A program made the position numbers and the translations under genes. Positions 33,509 through 41,857 of a DNA stretch of 57,030 nt are shown here, one piece after another. The stretch spans positions 1 through 57,030 of the forward strand of contig NZ_JBAKHX010000051.1 in NCBI RefSeq assembly GCF_036906915.1, given 5' to 3'. How positions within the stretch are numbered: position 1 is the stretch's first letter; each line of letters starts with the position of its first letter. This DNA comes from Phytohabitans sp036906915 (lineage in GTDB: Bacteria > Actinomycetota > Actinomycetes > Mycobacteriales > Micromonosporaceae). Under the pieces are notes generated by a model, which was given only the letters and a program-made list of their open reading frames with translations, did no database searches and was not told where the DNA came from.

Positions 33509-35463
33509 TGGCGCACCTCGACCCTGTGCTGGAAGGACATGAACAGCGCGCCGGGCTGCAGCCGCACCCGCTGGTCTACCTGCTCGATGGCCCGCTCGCG
33601 GCGCAGGTCGGCGGTGATGAAGTGCACCGCCTCCACACCCTGTACGCCCAGCGCGCCATGCAGCACGCCGTAGACGTCGCCGAGCTGCAGGTCTATCCCG
33701 AACGGCCAACCCTGGCCGCCCGGCCCACCGGTCAGCGGGTTGATGTACTCGTAGAGGGCCTGCTCGGCCCGCTCGCGCACGGTCTCGGGGCGCATGCCCG
33801 GCGCGGCGCGCACCTCGGCGGCCACCTTCACACCCTGGTACCGGGGCGTCTCGACGCGCAGCCGCATGGTGAGCAGCCGGCGCGGTTCGAGGTACGCCTT
33901 GATCTGCTCCTCCAGCTCCGGCGGGATGATCAGGTCATCCAGGACCAGTTGGGCGGGGGGCACGTCGACGCGCGGGATGACGAGCAGGCGTGCCGGGTCG
34001 CCGGCGTTCTCCGGTGGCAGGCAGCGAGCCCGTGCGACGGCTGGTGCGGCGTCCAGCGTCAGCCGCTCCACGTCCTCGGCGGTGACCGCCCGGCGGGCGC
34101 CGCGCAACAGCATCGGCCCGCGCAGCTTGGCGTTCGCCACCGTCTCCGGGTCGACGCCGCCGCGGCTCGGGTCGAGGTTGGTCACCGAGGCGACGAACGG
34201 GATCGAGGTGTGCAGCACGGTCAGCCTGTTCGCCGCCACGTTGCCGCGCCGCCCGCCGCCGAAGCGATACCCGGTCACCCACACCTGCGCGTCGATCGGC
34301 GGGATCGCGCCGTGCTGCTTCACCCGGCCGTCCCGATCGATCACCTGCGGCCCGAAGCGGATCTCGCCGGAGGCGCCCGACCACGTGAAGACCTGGTCGT
34401 CCTCGGTCGCGTCCGCGAGGTCGGCGACCTCCGACCAGGTCTGCTCCTCCGGGTCGGTGGCGCGGTCGTGCCGAGGCAGCACGACGCGGACCGTCTCATC
34501 TGGACGGCGCGGCAGCACGGGCACGCGGCGTACCTGGAAGACCTGGCCGGGCTTACCGTCGCTGGTGCCGATCAGCTCCGCCGGCGCGGGCTCCGCGTGG
34601 TACCCGGTGACCGCCCCGCCCAGCGCCACCACCGACAGGGACTCCAGCTGCGGTGGGTTGCGGTACTCAGGCTGGCCGGGCTCCGGCCGGGTTAGCCGGC
34701 ACCGCAGCCAGTGCGCGCGCCTGGCGCCGAGCGCGAGAGTCTCGTGACGCGGCGGCATCAGCAGCGTCACCTGGCCAGGGCTGTTGAACCCGGCGCTGGT
34801 GTCGTCGAGGATGCGCACGTCGCGCCACTCCCGGCCGTCCCACGCCTCCCAGCAGCGCGGCGGGCGGCGCGGGTCAACGCCGGCGCCTTCCGGGCCGGTG
34901 GTCACGTCGAGACGCAGCAGGTGCGAGGCCACCGAGTCGGCGAACCCGAAGTACACCGCCTCGTCCGGCCGGAGCGTGGAGAACAGGCGCACCGACGTGG
35001 CCGCGCGGCGCAGGTCGTCCCACCGGTCCTCGTACCGGTCGCCGGTCGGCGTCAGGCAGGCCACCAGCTGCGGGGGTACCAGGCGCAGGTCGGACTCGGT
35101 GAGGAAGACGACCGGCTCCTCGTCGCCGCTGCGCTCGGTGCTCACCTGGCTGCCGGCCGGAATCCGCATCGGCTCCTGGCGGGGTGCGGTCAGCGTGAAG
35201 AGCAGGTCGGCGCGCGACGGCACCGCCGAGAACAGCTCGACGCCCACCAGCTCCAGAAACTTGACGTACAGCCGGTCGGGCACCTGGTTGAGCCGGTACA
35301 GCGTCATCTCGGTCATCCACGCGAACAGCTCGATCAGCGCCACGCCCGGGTCGGACACGTTGTGGTCCGTCCAATCGGGACAGTGGCGCGGGATGCGGCG
35401 CTTCGCCTCGTCGACGATGTCCTGGAAGCGCCGGTCGTCGAGGTTCGGCGCGGGAAGGCTCAT
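33505..35463 (-). CDS. Baseplate J-like wedge protein (Afp11-like)
   Basis: The 652-aa protein shows the eCIS baseplate J layout. The N-terminus has WTDHNVSDPGVALIELFAWM and TLYRLNQVPDRLYVKFLELV. A central beta-rich insertion follows, and the C-terminal gpJ-like core has RGGVDPETVANAKLRGPMLL, TAEDVERLTLDAAP and a closing INPLTGGPGGQGWPFG. It forms the wedge of the contractile baseplate. ATG 35463 overlaps the stop of the gp25 gene (ATGA). Length fits Afp11-type proteins. Confidence 0.9.
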   Translation of the reverse strand: MSLPAPNLDDRRFQDIVDEAKRRIPRHCPDWTDHNVSDPGVALIELFAWMTEMTLYRLNQVPDRLYVKFLELVGVELFSAVPSRADLLFTLTAPRQEPMRIPAGSQVSTERSGDEEPVVFLTESDLRLVPPQLVACLTPTGDRYEDRWDDLRRAATSVRLFSTLRPDEAVYFGFADSVASHLLRLDVTTGPEGAGVDPRRPPRCWEAWDGREWRDVRILDDTSAGFNSPGQVTLLMPPRHETLALGARRAHWLRCRLTRPEPGQPEYRNPPQLESLSVVALGGAVTGYHAEPAPAELIGTSDGKPGQVFQVRRVPVLPRRPDETVRVVLPRHDRATDPEEQTWSEVADLADATEDDQVFTWSGASGEIRFGPQVIDRDGRVKQHGAIPPIDAQVWVTGYRFGGGRRGNVAANRLTVLHTSIPFVASVTNLDPSRGGVDPETVANAKLRGPMLLRGARRAVTAEDVERLTLDAAPAVARARCLPPENAGDPARLLVIPRVDVPPAQLVLDDLIIPPELEEQIKAYLEPRRLLTMRLRVETPRYQGVKVAAEVRAAPGMRPETVRERAEQALYEYINPLTGGPGGQGWPFGIDLQLGDVYGVLHGALGVQGVEAVHFITADLRRERAIEQVDQRVRLQPGALFMSFQHRVEVRQ

Positions 35464-35870
35464 GACGCTCGCTCCTCGGTGGGGATCGTGTAGAAGGGGA
35501 AGACGAGGTTGCGGGTGTCGTTGGTGGCGCGCACCCGGTACGCGATCTCGATGAAGACCGCGCCGCTGGCCTGCTCGGGCACGGCCGTGACCTGGTCGAG
35601 CCCGACGCGCGGCTCCCAGCGCTCCAGCGCCTCGCGCACCGCCTGCTCGATCATGCCGAGGGTGGTGGGCGTCAGCGGCGAGAAGACCAGATGCCACATC
35701 GCGCAGCCGAAGTCGGGGCGCATGACCCGCTCCCCCGGCATCGTCGACAGGATCATCCGGATGGCGCCATCGAGCTCCTCGGTGCCGGTGAACAGCCGCA
35801 CCGCGCCGGAACGGGAAATAGCGGCCGGGAAACCCCAGCCGTTGCCTACGAAGTCGCCATTCTCGTTCAT
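35460..35870 (-). CDS. gp25-like baseplate protein (Afp9-like)
   Basis: This 136-aa protein has the GPW/gp25 fold: FPAAISRSGAVRLFTGTEEL, LSTMPGERVMRPDFGCAMW and the ending IEIAYRVRATNDTRNLVFPF. The EPR-like core (WEPRVGLD) that closes around the sheath/baseplate joint is present. It connects wedge and sheath. It lies 49 bp after the PAAR gene and 4 bp overlaps baseplate J. Confidence 0.9.
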   Translation of the reverse strand: MNENGDFVGNGWGFPAAISRSGAVRLFTGTEELDGAIRMILSTMPGERVMRPDFGCAMWHLVFSPLTPTTLGMIEQAVREALERWEPRVGLDQVTAVPEQASGAVFIEIAYRVRATNDTRNLVFPFYTIPTEERAS

Positions 35871-35919
35871 GCTGTGTCTCCTGATTCGCTCGGTCGCGCG
35901 GCGCTAAAGGCGACCTCGC

Positions 35920-36303
35920 TCATGCCAACACATCCGGGGAGCCAGCGACGATCTTGCCGACCGGGAGGTCCACAGGGTCGTTGCAGGTCATCGCCGTGTC
36001 GCCGAGGCGGGCCAGCGGCTGGCCGTTGACCAGTACCGCCGGGGCGCCGGTGATGACCCGGCCCAGGTTGGTCGGTGGCTTGCTGAACGACGTGCCCGGT
36101 GGCGGGATGTGCGGCGGCGTGTTCTGCGCGATACTGCCGACTGTCGCGGCCGGCACCCCGTTGACGAGGACGTCCGGCGACAGCGACATCAGCAGCGGGC
36201 CGGAGAACGGCAACGGGACCGGCGACGGGCCGCCCGGCGTGATCACGATATGCGTGTCCATCGCCACGACCCGGTCGTTCTGGCGAGCCACCGGCTGGGC
36301 CAT
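35920..36303 (-). CDS. PAAR-domain spike tip (Afp10-like)
   Basis: The 127-aa protein has the PAAR pattern (ARQNDRVVAMDTHIVITPGG, SPDVLVNGVPAATVG, APAVLVNGQPLARLGDTA), predicted to form the metal-capped cone on the spike. Cys in MTCND and His residues could bind the ion. It lies 9 bp after the VgrG-like gene, with GGGGGAGAG before the ATG. No toxin extension is fused. Confidence 0.88.
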   Translation of the reverse strand: MAQPVARQNDRVVAMDTHIVITPGGPSPVPLPFSGPLLMSLSPDVLVNGVPAATVGSIAQNTPPHIPPPGTSFSKPPTNLGRVITGAPAVLVNGQPLARLGDTAMTCNDPVDLPVGKIVAGSPDVLA

Positions 36304-36312
36304 CTCTCCCCC

Positions 36313-37983
36313 TCAGTTCAGCTTTATGGGCTTGCCGGACGCGGTCAGCGGGCCGCTCGCGGTGACCTCGATCTGGGCACCGCTGAGCGCCAGCTTCTGC
36401 GTCGCCTTGATCTCGATCTGGGTCGCGGAAATGACCAGCTTCTGCTCGCCGGTCACCCTCGACTCCGTCTTTTCCAGGTGTATGTGGCAGTTGTCGCCGC
36501 CCAGCGACAGGTGCACCGACGGCGTCGGGTCGTCGGTCATCACCAGGCGCGAGTCGCCGCGGCTGACCAGCGCCCGCGACTGCACCACGCCGTTGGCGCA
36601 GGGATCCGGCTCGGGCGGCGGGTCCTGCCTGTTCCACAGTCCGCCGAACACCACCGGCCGGGTCTTGTCGTCGAGCTCGAACCCGATCAGGACCTCGTCG
36701 TCGACCTCCGGCAGCCACTGCATTCCGCGTTTCGCGCCGCCGCCGGGCGTCACCACACGGGCCCAGGTGCTCTCGTCCTCTTCGGACAGGGTCGGGAACG
36801 TCACCTTCACCCGGCCCAGCTTTTCGGGGTCGGCGTTGTTGGTGACGATCCCGATGACGAGGCTTCCCCACGAACGCCGCTCCACGCCGCCGTTCGACAG
36901 CCCGCCACCACCCGCCGCCCCGATCAGGTCGGCCAGCCCAGCCGACTCCTTGCCACCGCAGACGAACCGCGTCACATACGGGCGGCCGGCGCCGTAGACG
37001 TGCTCGACGCTCGTGACCCGGTACTTGCCGGAAAGGCGCGCGCCCACCTGCTCGATGCGCACCTCACCGCCCGCGCCCATGAGCGGGTCGCCCACGGCCT
37101 CGCCCTTGAGGATCACCTCGCCACCGGAGGTGCGCAGCAGGAACGAGCGCGCCAGCGCGTCCGCCTGCGCCTGGTCCGCCACCGGAAACTGGCCGGCGGA
37201 ACGGCGTACCCGGCCAAAACCCTGCCGCGCGGAGGCCGCCATCTCCAGGGCGGCGGGCGCGTCGGTGCCCGGATCACCTTCCGTGGCTCGGCCGGTGACG
37301 GCCCGCTTACCCAGCGGATCCCACCCACGCACCTGTACCTCGTCGCAGCGCTCGCCCGACGCGAACCGCACGCTGAAGCGGCGCAGGTTCTGGCCCCACT
37401 TCAACGGCGGCGGCGTGCCGGCGCCAGCGGGCTTCTTCTTGAAGTGGAACGTCTGGTCGGTGATCCAGAAGTCGAAGCCGATCCGGCCCGCGCGCCGCCG
37501 CAGGAACGAGTAGTCGCTCTCGCTCGCCTGCAACACGTAGTCGTGCACCTCGCCGGTGCCGTCCACATCGGGTGTGAGGCTGTACTCGCCCGCGATGCGG
37601 GATGCGATGTCGGCGTCGGTCACGCGCTGGAAGCTGCGCGACTTCGGCACGCGGGCGAGGCGGTGCGTCAGGTCGAGGCCGGTCAGCACCAGCTCGTGAC
37701 GGCCGGCGAGCCCCTGCTCCACGGCCAGCGCGGTCACCTCGCCGGCCGTGACCACGACCGGGTCGCCCTCTGCGCGGAAGGCCACCTCGATCCTGGTACC
37801 GACGGCGAACATGGCGCGGTCGAACAGTTCGAAGTGTGGGTCGTCGAAGCGCAGCTCGAAGAAGTCCGGCAACTGGACCGACTCCTCGACGCGCGCGAGC
37901 GTCAGGTTGGCGTACATGTCAGGCGGCAGCGGCCGACCGTCCACGGTCAGCACCACACCGTCGAGGCGCTTCTGCTCAGCCAC
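36313..37983 (-). CDS. VgrG-like spike (gpD/gpV; Afp8-like)
   Basis: The 556-aa protein joins a gpD-like hub (residues 1-350, including ASESDYSFLRRRAGRIGFDF) to a gpV/gp5 OB-fold (GIVTNNADPEKLGRVKVTFP, ARVVTPGGGAKRGMQWLPEV). A C-terminal beta-helix follows (LVISATQIEIKATQKLALSG). It is the central spike that carries the PAAR tip. There is no extra effector domain at the C-terminus. The gene overlaps the LysM gene start by 8 bp. Confidence 0.92.
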   Translation of the reverse strand: MAEQKRLDGVVLTVDGRPLPPDMYANLTLARVEESVQLPDFFELRFDDPHFELFDRAMFAVGTRIEVAFRAEGDPVVVTAGEVTALAVEQGLAGRHELVLTGLDLTHRLARVPKSRSFQRVTDADIASRIAGEYSLTPDVDGTGEVHDYVLQASESDYSFLRRRAGRIGFDFWITDQTFHFKKKPAGAGTPPPLKWGQNLRRFSVRFASGERCDEVQVRGWDPLGKRAVTGRATEGDPGTDAPAALEMAASARQGFGRVRRSAGQFPVADQAQADALARSFLLRTSGGEVILKGEAVGDPLMGAGGEVRIEQVGARLSGKYRVTSVEHVYGAGRPYVTRFVCGGKESAGLADLIGAAGGGGLSNGGVERRSWGSLVIGIVTNNADPEKLGRVKVTFPTLSEEDESTWARVVTPGGGAKRGMQWLPEVDDEVLIGFELDDKTRPVVFGGLWNRQDPPPEPDPCANGVVQSRALVSRGDSRLVMTDDPTPSVHLSLGGDNCHIHLEKTESRVTGEQKLVISATQIEIKATQKLALSGAQIEVTASGPLTASGKPIKLN

Positions 37984-38662
37984 GGCGACGCACCGGAAGC
38001 TCGGGAATGACCAGCAGCGAGCCGGCCCGAACCGCCAGCGGGTCCACGACCGAGTTGGCCTCGGCGATGAGCCGCCATCGGGTCGCGTCGGCGTAGTGCA
38101 CGGCGGCGATCCGGTCGAGCGTCTCGCCCTGCACGACGCGGTGCATGGCGTGCAGGGTCGGCGTGTGGGAGGTCGGGTTTTGCAGCGGGAGCAGGCCGTC
38201 GTCCATCCACTGCTTGAGGCTCAGGTCGGCCTTCGCGCGCAACGGCATGCCGCTGCTGGCGAAGTACGTGTACTTGATCTGCAGACGCTCCACAATGGCC
38301 TTGAACGAGTGCAGGGTTCCCCAGTGGAACTCGACCCACGGCGGACGCGCCTTGTTTCGGCTGGAGTCCGAGCCCGGCAGCGCGGGATTGACCTTGAGCA
38401 GGTCGAGCAGCTTGCTGGTGTGCTTCGTGACGTCCTTGCCCTCGTCGGTCGTGTCGAGCGTGAGGCTCAGCGCGATCGTGCCCGGCTGACCTGCCTGGAA
38501 ACGCAGCTCGGGTGCGTTGCGTCCCTTGCCTTCGGCGGCGTTCCACGTGTTCGCCTTGGTGATCGTCAGCTCCGCCGGGTTGAACAGACAGATGATCTCG
38601 CCACCGCCCTCGATGCGCAGGCGCGCCTTCGCGGGTCCGGCCACCTCTTCCGGTCCAGGCAT
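37976..38662 (-). CDS. LysM tail protein (Afp7-like)
   Basis: The protein of about 228 aa begins with the conserved eCIS/phage region (ICLFNPAELTITKANTWNAA, then PPWVEFHWGTLHSFKAIVER). It ends with a LysM module (HRVVQGETLDRIAAVHYADA, then WRLIAEANSV). LysM here probably packs the tube-hub junction rather than binding cell wall. ATG 38662 follows the upstream TAA by 2 bp; ATG 38683 would overlap that gene. It corresponds in order to P2 U/gp53-like or Afp7. Confidence 0.88.
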   Translation of the reverse strand: MPGPEEVAGPAKARLRIEGGGEIICLFNPAELTITKANTWNAAEGKGRNAPELRFQAGQPGTIALSLTLDTTDEGKDVTKHTSKLLDLLKVNPALPGSDSSRNKARPPWVEFHWGTLHSFKAIVERLQIKYTYFASSGMPLRAKADLSLKQWMDDGLLPLQNPTSHTPTLHAMHRVVQGETLDRIAAVHYADATRWRLIAEANSVVDPLAVRAGSLLVIPELPVRRRG

Positions 38663-38664
38663 CC

Positions 38665-41232
38665 TTAGAACACTCCCGCCCATCGGCCGCCGCGGCGCTC
38701 GATCTCGCGCAGCAGGCGCTCCTCAACCGCTTCCACGACCATGTCCATGTCGACCCCCGCGTTGCCGCCGGCGGTGCCCGCGACCGCGGCGCTCGTGTTG
38801 TCGTTCGCCGCGACGGTCCCGCCGCTCACTGTGCCGCTCGTCCCGCTCTCGGGCGCGCTCGTCGGCGCATTCGTCGCCGCACTGTTGCCGCCACCGCTGG
38901 GGAATCCGCCGGCCAGGTCGCCGAACCCCATGCCGCCCAGCCCCATGCCGCCCAGCCCCATGCCGCCCAGCCCCATGCCGCCCAGCCCCATGCCGCCCAG
39001 CCCCATGCCGCCCAGCCCCATGCCGCCCAGCCCCATGCCGCCCAGCCCCATGCCGCCGGAGGGCGACGCGCCGGCCTCGATGACCGCCGCCCGCGCCGCA
39101 CGCGTGGCCACCTCGGTCACGGCGCTCACGGCACCCACGCCACCGCCGACCGGCAACCGGTCCACCAGCCCGGCGCCGGTCTCCGGCCCGCCACCGCCGG
39201 CAAGGCCGGCGGCACTCGTTCCACTCGTGATGAGGCCGCGGCCGGCGGCGAGCGCGCCGCGCTCGTCGTCGTCGACCGCGCCGGACATCGACGCGAGCAG
39301 GAACCGCGGCCGGCTGACGGGCTGCCGCGCGTGCGACAGCTCGTGCGCGAGCACGGATACGGGTACGCGTGCCGGTGGTGCCGGAAGGTGTACGACCGAA
39401 CCCGTCGTCGCGCCCAGCGCACCCGCCGACGCGAGCGCGTGCCGCGTGGCAGGCCCGGTGGTGTATCGGGGAGGCAGCGCGGCACCGGTAGCGGCCGACG
39501 CCAGCGCGTGAAACCGTGCCGGCAGCGCCTGCGGTGCCTCCAGCGGGCGCGCCGCCACAGCCGCCTCCCACCGCCGCTGCGGCGACAGGCTCTCCGCCTT
39601 GTGTCCACCCGCAGACGCCACCGGCAGCCCACCCACGATGTCCGCAGACTGCTCCGGCGACGCCGCAGCGGCCCGCCGCACGACAGGCGCACCGTCGGCT
39701 CCCGCTCCTGTACCACCGCTGGCGCCACGCCCGCCCACCGGCGCCCCCACGCCGGTGGAAGCGCCGCGCCCCGCCAGATGGGCCGCCCGGCCGCCGATTC
39801 CAGTGGGCGAGCCGGGACCGGCCGTGATCCCGCCTCCGCCCGGTGTCCCCGACAAGCCGCCGCCCCGGGACGCCGGTCCAGGCCGAACCGATGCCCGGCC
39901 GGCGACGGACGCGCCAAGGCTCGACGCGCCGAAGCCCCCGGTCTCGGCCGAGGCGGTTGAGCGGCTCGCTGGCGTGAGCCAGGCGGCGGCACCGGGTCGT
40001 ACAAGGGCGTCGCCCGCCGCGCTCCCGGACCAGCCTGCCCTCGCGGCCCCGGACGGGCTCGCGGCCCTCGACGCGCTCGCGGCTACGGACGCGCTCCCCG
40101 ATCGGCCGGGGGGCATCGGGCCGGCCGCGCCCGCAGACCGGGCGCCGACGCCGCGCAGGCCACCGTAGCCGGCGGACAGCGCCATGCCTGCGGCCATGCC
40201 CGCGAGGCGGGCCTGCGTCTGGCTCGCCGATCCAGCGGTGGCGGCGCTTGACCACGACGCCGTGCCGGACGCCGGCGATGCGGCGGGCCGCGTTCCGGCC
40301 GCCCGCCGCAGGTAGACGCTGGAGAGCGTCGACTGTTCGAGCCGGCCCACGGTGCGCGGCACGCGGGCGGCCGTTCCCTGCTGGCCGGCCGCTGTCGCGC
40401 GCCGGCCGGCGCTCGCGCGGTCGAGCGGCGGCGCCGGCCGGAGCTGCCGCGCCGGTGTCTCGGACCGGATGGCGCTCGCTGGCCGCGCCGGGCTCGTCTC
40501 GACAGCGCCGGTGGGGTCGGGCGTGGTGCCCGGCGGCAGCAACGCTCCGCCGAGCACCGGCAGGTCGCCGGCACCCTGCGGCGGCCGGAAGGCCGGCCCA
40601 CCCGCCTTGCGCGGCGTGCCGGTCGCAATCTTGAATACTTGTTGCTGCCCTGGCGACAACAAGTATTCAAGATCTCCGCGAACCGCCGCGCCGCCGGCGA
40701 GTGTGCCGCTGCGGCGGGCGGCGCCCGGCGGCGGCCGCATGGGCTGGTGCGCCGCGATGCCCGCGCCGATCGCTGGCACCGCAGGCGCCAGCCGGCGGGT
40801 GGCTCGTGCGGCCGCCACGGTGGCGCCGATAGCCCCCGCGCCTCCATCAGCAGGACCGGGAAGCGCGCCAAGGCCCGCCGCCCGCGCGACGAACCCCGGC
40901 GAGGCACCAACTCCCGCGACGCCGCGCAGCGCGCTCCCATGCGAGGCGCGCGCCGGCAAGGCGCCTCCATGCGAGGCGCGCGCCGACGAACCCGTGCCGC
41001 CAGCCAGGCCGCGGGCGAAGCGGATCGCGAGCATCCATGGTGGACGGACGGCGAGCGCGCCGACGACGTGCGCGGCCCGGCTCGGCAGTGCCGGCGACCG
41101 CTCGGGCCGGACAGGCCCGTGCCGCGCCGCCACAGTGCGGCGGCGCAGCAGGCGGGTGACCGTGCCGATCGTGCGGCGCACGCGGGAGCGCAGGCGGCGC
41201 GAGAGCGCGTCAGGCGTTGGAACGGAAGCCAC
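38665..41232 (-). CDS. Large low-complexity eCIS protein at the tape-measure position, with HExxH
   Basis: The 855-aa protein is Ala/Gly/Arg-rich and mostly without recognisable fold. It has an HELSH motif at residues 630-634 (VSVLAHELSHARQP) recalling DUF4157 eCIS core domains. Nine pentapeptide repeats (GGMGL x8, then GGMGF) lie at ~725-769, and a helical C-terminus reads MDMVVEAVEERLLREIERRG. By position, between tube/assembly chaperone and LysM genes, it sits where phage tails encode the tape measure. Whether it sets length or is a protease-like cargo is unresolved. GTG 41232 overlaps the second tube gene by 23 bp. An AT-rich palindrome interrupts codons ~187-202. Confidence 0.75.
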   Translation of the reverse strand: MASVPTPDALSRRLRSRVRRTIGTVTRLLRRRTVAARHGPVRPERSPALPSRAAHVVGALAVRPPWMLAIRFARGLAGGTGSSARASHGGALPARASHGSALRGVAGVGASPGFVARAAGLGALPGPADGGAGAIGATVAAARATRRLAPAVPAIGAGIAAHQPMRPPPGAARRSGTLAGGAAVRGDLEYLLSPGQQQVFKIATGTPRKAGGPAFRPPQGAGDLPVLGGALLPPGTTPDPTGAVETSPARPASAIRSETPARQLRPAPPLDRASAGRRATAAGQQGTAARVPRTVGRLEQSTLSSVYLRRAAGTRPAASPASGTASWSSAATAGSASQTQARLAGMAAGMALSAGYGGLRGVGARSAGAAGPMPPGRSGSASVAASASRAASPSGAARAGWSGSAAGDALVRPGAAAWLTPASRSTASAETGGFGASSLGASVAGRASVRPGPASRGGGLSGTPGGGGITAGPGSPTGIGGRAAHLAGRGASTGVGAPVGGRGASGGTGAGADGAPVVRRAAAASPEQSADIVGGLPVASAGGHKAESLSPQRRWEAAVAARPLEAPQALPARFHALASAATGAALPPRYTTGPATRHALASAGALGATTGSVVHLPAPPARVPVSVLAHELSHARQPVSRPRFLLASMSGAVDDDERGALAAGRGLITSGTSAAGLAGGGGPETGAGLVDRLPVGGGVGAVSAVTEVATRAARAAVIEAGASPSGGMGLGGMGLGGMGLGGMGLGGMGLGGMGLGGMGLGGMGLGGMGFGDLAGGFPSGGGNSAATNAPTSAPESGTSGTVSGGTVAANDNTSAAVAGTAGGNAGVDMDMVVEAVEERLLREIERRGGRWAGVF
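38926..39060. repeat. 15-bp tandem repeat, 9 units
   Basis: CCCCATGCCGCCCAG is repeated without a mismatch at 38926, 38941, 38956, 38971, 38986, 39001, 39016 and 39031, with a ninth unit at 39046 diverging at its last bases. It lies inside the 855-aa gene and encodes GGMGL units on the minus strand. Exact nucleotide identity points to recent slippage or expansion, so copy number may vary between strains. Confidence 0.95.
40628..40673. repeat. Perfect 17-bp AT-rich inverted repeat inside the 855-aa gene
   Basis: ATCTTGAATACTTGTTG (40628-40644) and its exact reverse complement (40657-40673) flank a 12-nt loop, CTGCCCTGGCGA. The arms are about 30% GC in a gene of about 75-80% GC. The reading frame stays open (EYLLSPGQQQVFKI on the minus strand). 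It could be an inserted palindromic element, a hairpin affecting the transcript, or a recombination site. Confidence 0.9.
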
Positions 41233-41668
41233 AGTGGCACACCTCCAACTCCTCGACCGCCAGCTCCCGCGACGAGGCGGCGAGCTTGGGACCGCTCCAC
41301 CGCACCGGCCGCGCGTCGAAGAACGACCAGATGCGGATCGGGTCGCCGGCGGCGTTGAGGACGCTGACGGTGCCGTCGAGCGGTGTGACCTTGTTGCCTT
41401 CCTTGGTGAATCCCTCGCCGGAGAACCGCATCAGCCATTTGAAGAGCGCGTCGGTATCGGTAAGGCCGCGCTTGAAGATCAGGTTGGGCCACTTCATGCG
41501 GCCCAACAGCTTGTGGGTGTACGCGTTCTGCCCGCCCTCGGCCAGATCCTCCACCTCGATCTGCACCGAGAGCCCGGACACCTCAGTGAAGAACCCGATC
41601 GGGTCGGGGCCGACCTCGAACTTGAACTTCCCCACGAAAGGTGGGTCGATGGTGCGTGCGTTAGCCAC
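41210..41668 (-). CDS. Second tail tube protein (Afp5-like)
   Basis: The 152-aa protein has the T4 gp19-like tube fold: FVGKFKFEVGPDPIGFFTEV, SGLSVQIEVEDLAEGGQNAY, then MKWPNLIFKRGLTDTDALFK. Compared with the first tube gene it has a longer C-terminus ending ELEVCHCGF. Such second tubes form the tube initiator ring on the baseplate. GTG 41668 is preceded by AAGGAG and overlaps the stop of the frameshift extension by 8 bp. Confidence 0.88.
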   Translation of the reverse strand: MANARTIDPPFVGKFKFEVGPDPIGFFTEVSGLSVQIEVEDLAEGGQNAYTHKLLGRMKWPNLIFKRGLTDTDALFKWLMRFSGEGFTKEGNKVTPLDGTVSVLNAAGDPIRIWSFFDARPVRWSGPKLAASSRELAVEELEVCHCGFRSNA

Positions 41669-41857
41669 CCTGGACTCCTTGCCAAGCGCGTTCGTTCAAC
41701 CCGCCGACCTCTTGCAGCAGCCTGATCCGGTCGCCATGCTCAAGGTCGAGCAGGCTGTCGAAGGTCCAGTGCAGGTGGTACGCGAGGTAGGCGATCTCCT
41801 GCCACAGCTCGTCGTGCGCGTAGTGTCCTAGGCCACCTCCGCCGACTCCATCGGGAA
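41661..41857 (-). CDS. DUF6760-like small domain, likely made by -1 frameshift from the E-like gene
   Basis: The frame carries GHYAHDELWQEIAYLAYHLH, WTFDSLLDLEHGDRIRLLQE and VGGLNERAWQ, then TAA at 41661-41663. This is a conserved small tail-cluster domain that I recognise as DUF6760-like. There is no ATG, GTG or TTG in this frame for a long way upstream; only an internal CTG exists. The upstream gene ends 167 bp earlier, in the 0 frame, at TAG 41828. A slip site at 41855-41861 would move ribosomes into this frame and give a 174-aa fusion (110 + 64 aa). The same logic makes P2 E+E' and lambda G-T chaperones. Confidence 0.75.

Noticed and set aside
41669..41830. Independent translation of the DUF6760-like domain from an internal CTG
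   Set aside because: The CTG lies inside the conserved domain and has no ribosome-binding site; the -1 frameshift explains the missing start better, though it is not proven.
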